Source: an uncultured Oscillospiraceae bacterium
GTDB taxonomy: Bacteria; Bacillota; Clostridia; Oscillospirales; Oscillospiraceae
NCBI GenBank assembly: GCA_958426425.1
Contig: CATZYY010000099.1
Span: 1 to 8,686, forward strand
Length of the DNA: 8,686 bases
Reading direction: 5' to 3'
The translations under genes were made by a program, and so were the position numbers. The notes under the pieces are model-generated. The model saw only the letters and a program-made list of their open reading frames with translations. It was not told the DNA's origin and ran no database searches. Each line of letters opens with the position of its first letter. Position 1 is the stretch's first letter. Below, piece after piece: positions 1 through 7,153 of this stretch.

Positions 1-147
1 GATGATGGTGATGCGGGAGATGGAGGGGTCGTCGGTGACGCCCACGGCCAGGGAATCGATATTGAACGCCCGGCGGGAGAAAAGGCTGGTGATGCGGTTG
101 AGCACGCCTGCCTGGTTCTCCACCAGGACGGAGATGGTCTGTTTCAT
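1..147 (-). CDS. ilvN: Acetolactate synthase small (regulatory) subunit, N-terminal part
   Basis: Only the first 49 residues are in the window; the gene continues past base 1. The visible protein starts MKQTISVLVEN and contains the AGVLNRITSLFSRR and FNIDSLAVG segments, which is the beta-alpha-beta start of the ACT domain of IlvN/IlvH regulatory subunits. This family binds the IlvB catalytic subunit, raises its activity and confers feedback inhibition by valine or other branched-chain amino acids. The start is well fixed: ATG at 147 lies 7 bases after GGAGG (155-159), within AAGGAGGTGCC. The ilvB stop is 18 bases upstream, so the two subunits are co-transcribed. Whether a second ACT-like domain follows cannot be seen. 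Confidence 0.93.
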   Translation of the reverse strand, partial: MKQTISVLVENQAGVLNRITSLFSRRAFNIDSLAVGVTDDPSISRITII

Positions 148-165
148 AGTGGCACCTCCTTACGG

Positions 166-1797
166 TCAGTCGTTGGTAGTAGCGGCAGGGTCCACTCGGG
201 CAATCAGCAGGCAGCTGCCCGGCTGGTTCAGGAAGCGGTCCAGGCTTTCCTCCACCTGGGATTCGTCCTCCAGCACAATGCTGGGAATCCCGTAGGCGGC
301 GGCAATGGCAGCGTAGTCGGGGCTGCCGTTCAGAGTGACGCCGAAGGAGCCGTGGTAGGGGGCTCGGTTCTGAATCTGGTGCACCAGGCCCAGCACGCCG
401 TTGTCGATCAGCACGATCTTCAAATCCATGTCCCGAGCCCGGACGGCGGCCAGCTCGTTCATGGACATCTGGAAAGACCCGTCCCCGCAGATGACCACGG
501 TCTGCCGCTTGGGGTCGGCCACTTTCACGCCCACGCCGGCGGGCAGAGCGTAGCCCATGGTGCCAAGGCCTCCGCTGGTGAGGAAACGTCCTCCACACAG
601 CCATAGGTGCTTGCAGGCCCACAGCTGGTTCTGCCCCACGTCCACGCAGATGGCGGCGTCGGGCCGCAGTTTCTGCCCCAGCAGACGCAGCAGCCGGCCG
701 GGGAACACGCAGCCTTCTTTGACAGGATACTCCCGGCTCAGCTCCTGGGCCCGGCGCTCACGAAGCTGAGACAGCCAGGGGGCGCAGTGAGTGGTCAGGT
801 CCCGCTGCAGCAGCTGCTGAAGGATGACCCGGGCGTTGCCCACCAGGGGGATCTCTGTCTGGATGTTCTTGCCGATCTCCGCCGGGTCCACGTCGATGTG
901 GATGGAGGGCATCCGCCGCTGGATCTCCTCAGGGGAGAAGATGGCCCGGTCGGCGGCCCGGGTGCCGATCATGATAAGCAGGTCCGACTTGGCCAGGGCC
1001 TTGTTGGCGCAGACATTGCCGTGGGTGCCGATCATGCCCATGTTCAGGGGATGGTCCGTGGGCAGAAGAGAAAGGCCCATCATGGTGGTCACCACCGGGA
1101 TGCGGGTCCGCGCGGCAAAGGTCTCCAGCTCCAGGTACGCCTTGGAGAGGAACACGCCGCCGCCGGCGCAGATTACCGGTCGCTCCGCCGCGGCAATGGC
1201 GTCCACCACGTGGGTGATCTGCTTGTCATTGCCCCGGACGCTGGGATTGTAGCCCCGGATGTGGACCTGGTCGGGGAAGACCGGGTCCTGGACCACCTGC
1301 TGCTGGATGTCGATGGGAACGTCGATCAGCACCGGGCCGGGCCGGCCGGTGGAGGCGATGTAGAAGGCTTCGCTGATGATCTGGGGCAGGTCCGCCGCAT
1401 CTTTGACCAGATAGCTGTGTTTGGAGAAGGGGGAGGCGGCGCCGGTAATGTCCACTTCCTGGAAGATATCACGGCCCAGGAGGTTGGAGGGCACCTGTCC
1501 CGTAAAGGCCACCAGGGGAATGGAGTCCATGTAGGCGGTGGCGATGCCGGTAAGCAGATTGGTGGCGCCGGGGCCGGAGGTGACGATGCACACGCCCACC
1601 TTGCCGGTGACCCGGGCGTAGCCGGAGGCCATGTGGCCGGCGTTCTGCTCGTTGCGCACCAGGGTATAGTCCAGCTGGGGCGTGGCCCGCAGCACGTCGG
1701 CCAGAGGGCAGATGGTGGCTCCGGCGTAGCCGAAAATCTTCTCCACGCCTTCCCGCAGCAATCCTTCCACCAGGATCTGAGCGCCGGTAATTTCCAT
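166..1797 (-). CDS. ilvB: Acetolactate (acetohydroxyacid) synthase large catalytic subunit, divergent type
   Basis: A 543-residue ThDP enzyme that condenses pyruvate with pyruvate or 2-ketobutyrate, the first common step of valine, leucine and isoleucine synthesis. Visible landmarks: the N-terminal ThDP domain with IFGYAGATICP (21-31), catalytic Glu50 in VRNEQNAGHMASGYAR, SGPGATNL (74-81), a central FAD-type domain, and the C-terminal ThDP motif GDGSF (438-442) ending at Asn466. The start chosen is ATG 1797 because AAGGAGGAA (1804-1812) lies 8 bases upstream; the open frame reaches 1977 but those codons overlap the attenuator. The length is slightly below the usual 560-575. Several family landmarks are changed. 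YPGG is YAGA. The RFDDRVTG segment reads RAADRAIF near 280. The GYLGMVRQWQ loop reads GVLGLVHQIQ (467-476), with Ile475 in place of the substrate-selecting Trp. ilvN follows 18 bases later. I am sure of the family, less so of substrate preference. Confidence 0.95.
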   Translation of the reverse strand: MEITGAQILVEGLLREGVEKIFGYAGATICPLADVLRATPQLDYTLVRNEQNAGHMASGYARVTGKVGVCIVTSGPGATNLLTGIATAYMDSIPLVAFTGQVPSNLLGRDIFQEVDITGAASPFSKHSYLVKDAADLPQIISEAFYIASTGRPGPVLIDVPIDIQQQVVQDPVFPDQVHIRGYNPSVRGNDKQITHVVDAIAAAERPVICAGGGVFLSKAYLELETFAARTRIPVVTTMMGLSLLPTDHPLNMGMIGTHGNVCANKALAKSDLLIMIGTRAADRAIFSPEEIQRRMPSIHIDVDPAEIGKNIQTEIPLVGNARVILQQLLQRDLTTHCAPWLSQLRERRAQELSREYPVKEGCVFPGRLLRLLGQKLRPDAAICVDVGQNQLWACKHLWLCGGRFLTSGGLGTMGYALPAGVGVKVADPKRQTVVICGDGSFQMSMNELAAVRARDMDLKIVLIDNGVLGLVHQIQNRAPYHGSFGVTLNGSPDYAAIAAAYGIPSIVLEDESQVEESLDRFLNQPGSCLLIARVDPAATTND

Positions 1798-1850
1798 AGA
1801 ACATTCCTCCTTCTTGACTTGTCGTGCAGCCTCAGGAGCCGTTGGGGAAA

Positions 1851-1893
1851 ATGAAAAAACGCCTGTGGTCCGCTGTCGGGCCACAGGCGTTTT
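1851..1893 (-). terminator. Intrinsic terminator in the ilvB leader (attenuator)
   Basis: In RNA sense, bases 1893-1881 (AAAACGCCTGTGG) pair with 1868-1856 to form a 13-bp stem, nine of them the GC-rich CGCCTGTGG/CCACAGGCG, around a 12-base loop. A run of U follows and continues as UUUUUUCAUUUU. It ends about 55 bases before the ilvB ATG. Nothing between it and ilvB looks like a promoter, so it must act on transcripts that start upstream. This is the expected layout of a transcription attenuator rather than the end of an upstream operon. No T-box sequence (GGUNACCGCG-like) is present before it, unlike the leuA leader. Confidence 0.85.
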
Positions 1894-1957
1894 GAGTTGG
1901 CTGTTGGAATAAAGATTAAAAGGCGGATGCAGTACATCCGGGCTTCCCAGCGAACTC
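1894..1957 (-). promoter_or_regulatory. Candidate alternative pairings in the ilvB leader RNA
   Basis: In RNA sense, GAGTTCGCTG (1957-1948) can pair with CAGCCAACTC (1903-1894), 9 of 10 positions. This closes a domain that directly abuts the terminator and encloses a 6-bp hairpin, CGGATG/CATCCG (1940-1924). Part of the same segment, GTTCGCTG (1955-1948), can instead pair with CAGCGGAC (1875-1868) inside the terminator loop and at the top of its 3' arm (8 pairs, one G-U). The two pairings are mutually exclusive, so this segment could switch between a terminator-compatible and a terminator-disrupting form depending on ribosome position in the leader frame. The pairings were found by eye and no energies were computed. 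The second helix is weak against a 13-bp terminator stem. Confidence 0.35.
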
Positions 1958-2056
1958 TGAAGCATGACCAGACGCATTATTCTCTTTCTTGGTAATCAAG
2001 CCTACCAGAACCAGAATAATGTAAATGGCGATCATGGTAATCAGAGTCATCATCAT
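1916..2056 (-). CDS. Putative ilvB leader peptide rich in Ile/Leu/Val (46 aa)
   Basis: The frame opens with three ATG codons in a row at 2056 and ends at TAA 1916, about 25 bases before the terminator stem. The N-terminal part reads MMMTLITMIAIYIILVLVG followed by LITKKENN. Twelve of residues 5-21 are Ile, Leu or Val. Five of the six Ile codons are ATT, while the neighbouring genes mostly use ATC; GTA and TTG also occur. A GGAGGG lies 11 bases upstream of the first ATG, and a TATAAT promoter about 60 bases upstream. Position, size and composition fit an attenuation leader peptide such as those before ilvGMEDA or ilvBN in enterobacteria. Alternatively it is a real one-pass membrane microprotein, or a remnant of a symporter-like N-terminus: a hydrophobic stretch followed by KK and a polar tail. 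Translation is not proven. Confidence 0.6.
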   Translation of the reverse strand: MMMTLITMIAIYIILVLVGLITKKENNASGHASEFAGKPGCTASAF

Positions 2057-2115
2057 AGAACGTGAAGCCCTCCACTGTCGGTGACTTGCAAACAAATGTC
2101 TGCTGGTTGACCCTC

Positions 2116-2144
2116 ATTATACACGCCGCCCCTTCAAAAGTACA
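2116..2144 (-). promoter_or_regulatory. Promoter for the ilvBN leader
   Basis: A perfect TATAAT (2121-2116 in transcript sense) lies 17 bases after TGTACT (2144-2139), which matches only 3 of 6 positions of TTGACA. T-rich tracts just upstream (2146-2160) could act as an UP element and compensate for the poor -35 box. Initiation would fall near 2109, giving a leader of about 310 bases before ilvB. This would let ilvBN be transcribed independently of leuACDB, although read-through from leuB is not excluded. Confidence 0.6.
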
Positions 2145-2174
2145 TGGAAAAAATAAAAACAGCAGAATTTTTGG

Positions 2175-2203
2175 AGCGCCTGACGAAATTTCGCCAGAGC
2201 ACC
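2175..2203 (-). repeat. Hairpin between leuB and the ilvB promoter
   Basis: The core CTGGCGA/TCGTCAG around an AATT loop (2197-2180 in transcript sense, 7 pairs with one G-U) extends by about five more pairs past a single bulged base. It begins about 30 bases after the leuB stop. A U-rich tract (UUUUUAUUUUUU) follows, but only about 20 bases further on, so this is not a classical intrinsic terminator. It could be a weak terminator, an mRNA processing or stability element separating the leu and ilv parts, or chance. Confidence 0.35.
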
Positions 2204-2233
2204 GGGAAAAAATCGGAGAGAGTGACAAGACCC

Positions 2234-3304
2234 TCAGATCCGCGCCGCTATGGCCTGACCCATGGCGGCGCAGCCCACAGAGGTCTGTCCCGGCTCGGCG
2301 ATGTCGCCGGTGCGGACCCCGGCTTCCAGGGCGGCGCTGACGGCGGCCTCCACTGCGTCGGCCTCGGCGGGCATATCCAGACTGTACCGCAGCATCATGG
2401 CGGCCGCCAGAATCATGCCGATGGGGTTGGCGATGTCCTGCCCGGCGATGTCGGGGGCGGAGCCGTGGATGGGCTCATAGAGGCCCCGGGTGCCGTCGCC
2501 CATGCTGGAGGAGGGGATCATGCCGATGGAGCCGGTGATCTGGCTGGCCTCGTCGGAGAGGATGTCGCCGAAGAGGTTCTCCGTCACGATCACGTCGAAC
2601 TGGCTGGGGTCCCGGACGATCTGCATGGCGCAGTTGTCCACGTACATATGGCGGACCTCCACCTCCGGGTAGTCGGCGGCCATCTCGTTTACGATCTTCC
2701 GCCACAGCTTGGAGGAGTCCAGCACGTTGGCCTTGTCCACGGAGCAAAGGCGCTTACTCCGCTTCATAGCGGTCTCGAAGCCCACCCGGACAATCCGGCG
2801 GATCTCATGGGCCCGGTAGGCCATCAGGTCAGAAGCGCAGGCCTCGCCGCCCTCCTCCCAGGTGCGGTGCTCACCGAAGTAGGCGCCGCCGATCAGCTCC
2901 CGGACCACCATGAAGTCCAGCCCTCGGTCCACAATGTCGGTGCGCAGGGGGCTGGCCGCCCGCAGCTGGGGAATCAGCCGGGCCGGCCGCAGGTTGGCGT
3001 ACAGGCCCATACCCGAGCGCAGGGCCAGCAGGCCCTTCTCCGGCCGGATGGCTGGGTCAATGGTGTCCCACTTGGGGCCGCCGATGGCGGAGAGCAGGGT
3101 GCAGTCCGCCTCCAGGCAGGTCTTCAGGCTGCTCTCCGGCAGGGGGACGCCGAAGGCGTCGATGGCGGCGCCGCCCATGGGCGCCTCCAGGTATGTAAAG
3201 TGGTGGCCGAACTTGGCGGCCACGGCGTCCAGCACCGCCAGCGCCTGGGTCATGATCTCCGGGCCGATGCCGTCGCCCCGGATCAGTGCGATGGTCCGTT
3301 CCAT
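2234..3304 (-). CDS. leuB: 3-isopropylmalate dehydrogenase
   Basis: A 356-residue NAD-dependent beta-decarboxylating dehydrogenase, the third leucine-specific enzyme. It oxidises 3-isopropylmalate to 2-ketoisocaproate. The protein opens with IALIRGDGIGPEI and carries the family signature NLFGDILSDEAS from residue 243. Expected active-site residues are in place: Arg96 and Arg106 (LRSGMGLYANLRPAR), Arg135, Tyr142 (VRELIGGAYFG), Lys191 (VDKANVL), and metal ligands Asp223, Asp247 and Asp251. The NAD-binding segment GSAPDIAGQDIANP begins at 281. The length is normal. ATG 3304 is chosen because GGAGG (3313-3317) lies 8 bases upstream and the next residues match the family start; an upstream in-frame extension lies inside the leuD end. 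The leuD stop overlaps its ribosome site, implying coupled translation. It is the last gene of the leuACDB unit. Confidence 0.97.
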   Translation of the reverse strand: MERTIALIRGDGIGPEIMTQALAVLDAVAAKFGHHFTYLEAPMGGAAIDAFGVPLPESSLKTCLEADCTLLSAIGGPKWDTIDPAIRPEKGLLALRSGMGLYANLRPARLIPQLRAASPLRTDIVDRGLDFMVVRELIGGAYFGEHRTWEEGGEACASDLMAYRAHEIRRIVRVGFETAMKRSKRLCSVDKANVLDSSKLWRKIVNEMAADYPEVEVRHMYVDNCAMQIVRDPSQFDVIVTENLFGDILSDEASQITGSIGMIPSSSMGDGTRGLYEPIHGSAPDIAGQDIANPIGMILAAAMMLRYSLDMPAEADAVEAAVSAALEAGVRTGDIAEPGQTSVGCAAMGQAIAARI

Positions 3305-3317
3305 ATCCGCATCCTCC

Positions 3318-3800
3318 TTAACCCTTGATGGAGGCCATGAGGCCGCCCTTTTCAATCATCTCCTGAATGAAGGGAGGGAAGGGCTCGGCCTGGAAGGTGG
3401 TGCCCTTGGTGACGTTGGTGATGACGCCGGTGGCGAAGTCCACAGACACCTGATCGCCGTCGTCGATGCCGTCGCTGGCGGCGGGGCACTCCAGAATGGC
3501 AAGGCCGATGTTGATGGCGTTGCGGTAGAAGATGCGGGCGAAGGTCTTGGCAATTACGCAGGAAATGCCGCTGGCCTTGATGGCAATGGGGGCGTGCTCC
3601 CGGGAGGAGCCGCAGCCGAAGTTCCAGCCGCCTACCATGATGTCGCCGTCGTGTACCTTTTTAATAAAGGAGGTGTCGATGTCCTCCATGCAGTGGCTGG
3701 CCAGCTCCTTTTCATCCTGGGTGGCCAGATACCGGGCGGGGATGATGACGTCGGTATCGATGTGATCGCCGTATTTGTGAACAGTTCCCTGTGCCTTCAT
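3318..3800 (-). CDS. leuD: 3-isopropylmalate dehydratase small subunit
   Basis: A 160-residue swivelling-domain subunit of the aconitase superfamily. With LeuC it isomerises 2-isopropylmalate to 3-isopropylmalate. Visible marks are DHIDTDVIIPARYL (12-25), the substrate-binding motif NFGCGSSREHAP (60-71) and FYRNAINIGL (91-100). The short length and the split from LeuC are typical of the archaeal/clostridial HACN-like class rather than the roughly 200-residue enterobacterial LeuD. The specificity loop reads Tyr24-Leu-Ala-Thr, without the Arg that I recall in homoaconitases, and so agrees with isopropylmalate as substrate. The start ATG 3800 overlaps the leuC stop by 4 bases (ATGA) and has AAGGAGG (3811-3817) 10 bases upstream. 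Confidence 0.96.
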   Translation of the reverse strand: MKAQGTVHKYGDHIDTDVIIPARYLATQDEKELASHCMEDIDTSFIKKVHDGDIMVGGWNFGCGSSREHAPIAIKASGISCVIAKTFARIFYRNAINIGLAILECPAASDGIDDGDQVSVDFATGVITNVTKGTTFQAEPFPPFIQEMIEKGGLMASIKG

Positions 3801-5061
3801 GCTTCCATGACCTCCTTGGGATGGGTGATATGGCCGGTGACGGCGCTGGCGGCGGCTACGGCCGGGGAGGCGAGGTAAACCTCGCTGTCCACGTGGCCCA
3901 TGCGGCCCACGAAGTTGCGGTTGGTGGTGGAGACGCAGCGCTCTCCGGCGGCCAGGACGCCCATGTACCCGCCCAGGCACGGTCCGCAGGTAGGAGTAGA
4001 CACGGCGCAGCCGGCGTCCAGGAAGATCTGGGTGTAGCCAAGGTCGATGCACTGACGGTACACGCTCTGAGTGGCGGGGATTACGATGGCCCGCACGCCG
4101 GGGGCCACCTTACGGCCCTTGAGGATCTCGGCGGCGGCGGCCATATCGGCGATCTGACCGTTGGTGCAGGAGCCGATGACCACCTGATCGATGGTCACAT
4201 CGCCGCTCTCCGCGGCCCGGTGGGCGTTCTCCGGCAGGTGGGGATAGGCCACGGTGCAGTCAATCTGGCTCAGATCCAGCTCGATGACCCGCTCATACTC
4301 CGCGTCCGGATCCGCCTCATAGGCGGTCCATGGCCGGTCCACCCGCTCATTCACATAAGCCCGGGTGACGTCGTCCACGGCGAAGATGCCGTTCTTGGCG
4401 CCGGCCTCGATGGCCATGTTGGAGATGGTCAGCCGGTCGTAGATGGACAGGTTCTTGAGGCCGGGGCCGGAGAACTCCAGGGACTGATACAGCGCTCCGT
4501 CCACGCCGATCATGCCGATCAGGTGGAGGATCACGTCCTTACCGCTGACATAGGGCTTCAGGGCGCCGGTGACGTTGACCTTGATGGCGGAGGGCACCTT
4601 GAACCAGGTCTGGCCGGTGGCCATGGCGGCGGCCATGTCGGTGGAGCCTACGCCGGTGGAGAAGGCGCCCAGAGCGCCGTAGGTGCAGGTGTGGGAGTCG
4701 GCGCCGATGCAGGCCTCACCGGGGGCGATGATGCCCTTTTCCGGCAGCAGGGCGTGCTCAATGCCCATCTGTCCCACGTCGTAATAGTGGTCCAGGTTGT
4801 ACCGCCTGGCGAAGGTCCGGCACTGCTTGCACTGAGTGGCGGCCTTGATGTCCTTGTTGGGGGCGAAATGGTCCATGACCATCACCACCCGGGACTTGTC
4901 GAACACACTGTGGAAGCCTGCCTTTTCAAACTCGTTGATGGCTACGGGAGAGGTAATATCGTTGCCCAGGACCACGTCCAGCTTGGCCTGGATCAGCTGT
5001 CCTGCCCGAACCTCCGGCAGCCCGGCGTGGGCTGCCAGAATCTTTTGTGTCATTGTCATGC

Positions 5062-5065
<4 letters not shown>
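3797..5065 (-). CDS. leuC: 3-isopropylmalate dehydratase large subunit (4Fe-4S)
   Basis: A 422-residue aconitase-type catalytic subunit that partners LeuD. The three [4Fe-4S] cysteines are Cys300 (GSCTNG) and Cys360 and Cys363 (PTCGPCLGG). The conserved block GADSHTCTYGALGAFSTGVG starts at 121. The length of about 420 places it in the HACN-like group, shorter than the roughly 465-residue E. coli LeuC. The cluster makes it oxygen-labile, which fits an anaerobe. ATG 5065 is preferred: AAGGAGG (5076-5082) lies 10 bases upstream, and the leuA stop overlaps it as ATGA. Alternative starts would be the in-frame ATGs at 5059 and 5053, or an upstream ATG inside leuA. Context between leuA and leuD/leuB supports isopropylmalate rather than homoaconitate. 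Confidence 0.96.
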
Positions 5066-6591
<1,526 letters not shown>

Positions 6592-6626
6592 GTGGGGATT
6601 GCCTCCTTTGATTTGATGGCGGTCCG

Positions 6627-6672
6627 AAAAAACAAAAAACGCTTTCGTCTCTTTTGTAAGAGACGAAAGCGT
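6627..6672 (-). terminator. T-box-controlled terminator before leuA
   Basis: A perfect 15-bp stem (RNA 6672-6658 with 6653-6639; sequence ACGCTTTCGTCTCTT and its complement) closes on an ACAA loop and is followed by UUUUUUGUUUUUU. It lies directly after the T-box sequence and shares CUCUU with the antiterminator helix, so it should form when charged tRNA-Leu leaves the antiterminator unsupported. It ends about 35 bases before the leuA ATG. Confidence 0.95.
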
Positions 6673-6928
6673 AAGCTTCCGCGGTACCACTCTTGTTGAT
6701 ACATAAAAATATCCACTCTCCATATCAGCCCCTGGGGGCGAATACGGCCTCTTTGGTAACGGTGAGGAAACCCGTTCACACCTACGGCTCCGGAGGAGCT
6801 TTCAGCGGACTGCTCGAGGGCCAGTACATCATCTGTCTGCATACCGCCTCGCAGCGACCGGCGGCTCTCTGAAATGCGCGCAGTGACTTTCTCCCTGTCA
6901 TGGCATTTGGTTGATTTGTTTTTTGGTT
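6627..6928 (-). promoter_or_regulatory. T-box leader (tRNA-Leu sensing) of the leu operon
   Basis: In transcript sense, AAGAGTGGTACCGCGG (6694-6679) is the canonical T-box. The tRNA-end contact reads UGGU (6689-6686), complementary to ACCA, which agrees with the A discriminator base of tRNA-Leu. Upstream are AGAGAG and a CCGCC/GGCGG hairpin with a GGTCGCTGCGA loop (Stem I type), then ACTGGCCCTCGAGC. Counting the usual six bases back from the GAGC motif puts the specifier codon at CUG (6824-6822), leucine; it is followed by a purine, as expected. A stem-loop AACGG/CCGTT comes before the antiterminator, as in clostridial T-boxes. AAGAG (6694-6690) can pair with CUCUU (6662-6658), which also forms part of the terminator's 5' arm; this is the antiterminator/terminator switch. 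The Stem I fold was not fully resolved by eye; a second Leu codon (CUC, 6818-6816) is the alternative specifier. Confidence 0.93.
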
Positions 6929-6934
6929 GTTCTG

Positions 6935-6963
6935 AATTTACACGACTTTGCCGGGTTTGTCAA
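6935..6963 (-). promoter_or_regulatory. Promoter of the leuACDB transcript
   Basis: A perfect TTGACA (6963-6958 in transcript sense) and TAAATT (6940-6935, 4 of 6 matches to TATAAT) are 17 bases apart. Initiation would fall near 6928, about 40 bases before the AGAGAG element of T-box Stem I, which fits a complete T-box leader. Confidence 0.8.
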
Positions 6964-6969
6964 GCATCA

Positions 6970-6993
6970 AATTTTTTCTCCCGGGAATTTTTT
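6970..6993 (-). promoter_or_regulatory. A-tract region upstream of the leuA promoter (UP-like)
   Basis: In transcript sense, two A-tracts (AAAAAATT and AAAAAATTT) flank the 8-base palindrome TCCCGGGA (6979-6986), just upstream of the TTGACA box. In an otherwise GC-rich sequence this resembles an UP element that would strengthen the leu promoter. The palindrome could also be a regulator site. From here to about 7060 I see only a 5-bp hairpin TTCAG/CTGAA (7000-7013) and no gene. Confidence 0.35.
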
Positions 6994-7061
6994 GCCTGAT
7001 TCAGAGGGCTGAAAGCGTGGGAAAGAGCCGGTCAGGCGGGGAATCCGACGAAAGTTTCCGT

Positions 7062-7080
7062 GCGTTTTGCAACAAAATGC
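7062..7080 (+). repeat. Imperfect inverted repeat upstream of the exporter promoter
   Basis: GCGTTTTG-CAA-CAAAATGC: two 8-base arms with seven complementary positions, around a 3-base centre. It ends 3 bases before the TTGATT box of the exporter promoter. The compact 19-bp dyad with short spacing looks like a dimeric regulator operator. No regulator gene is in the window to assign it to, and the evidence is the symmetry alone. Confidence 0.35.
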
Positions 7081-7083
7081 GAA

Positions 7084-7111
7084 TTGATTTCCCGGTGTTG
7101 TATGGTATTCT
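7084..7111 (+). promoter_or_regulatory. Promoter of the ABC exporter gene
   Basis: TTGATT (7084-7089) and an extended -10 element, TGGTATTCT (7103-7111), are separated by 16 bases. The -10 hexamer TATTCT matches 4 of 6 but carries the upstream TG. Initiation near 7118 would leave a leader of about 35 bases before the ATG at 7154. It points away from the leuA promoter, making the region divergent. Confidence 0.55.
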
Positions 7112-7120
7112 ATCTAAAAA

Positions 7121-7136
7121 GGCGTAAACGTTTGAG
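7121..7136 (+). promoter_or_regulatory. AAACGTTT-centred operator-like site
   Basis: GCGTAAACGTTTGAG contains the perfect palindrome AAACGTTT (7126-7133) with a central CG. LacI/PurR-family operators are built around a similar core; the E. coli PurR box has AAACGTTTGC. It sits just downstream of the predicted start point, a common place for a repressor site. A single 8-base palindrome is weak evidence on its own. Confidence 0.35.
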
Positions 7137-7153
7137 AAAAGTGGGGCGCTGCC

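Noticed and set aside
607..1854. 415-residue plus-strand frame opposite ilvB, and similar long plus-strand frames opposite leuB, leuC and leuA
   Set aside because: These are GC-rich antisense shadows, full of Gly, Ala, His, Asp and Val, with no recognisable domain. The opposite strand carries clear conserved enzymes.
1851..1893. The hairpin before ilvB as the end terminator of the leuACDB operon
   Set aside because: It lies about 340 bases past leuB, downstream of a good -10 box and a small frame. There is no promoter between it and ilvB, so it has to be in the ilvB leader.
1798..1977. A longer IlvB beginning at 1977 (extra 60 residues)
   Set aside because: The extension runs through the terminator hairpin, has no family similarity and lacks a good ribosome site. 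ATG 1797 has a strong one at the right distance and starts with the family's N-terminal motif.
1977..2228. 83-residue minus-strand frame overlapping the leader peptide
   Set aside because: It begins just past the leuB stop, crosses the promoter and its -10 box, and shows no domain. The ribosome site and Ile/Leu/Val bias belong to the other frame (2056-1916).
7000..7037. Short inverted repeats TTCAG/CTGAA (7000-7013) and GCCTGA/TCAGGC (6994-7037)
   Set aside because: Stems of 5-6 pairs, the second with a 32-base loop and no U-run, are expected by chance in a region of this length.
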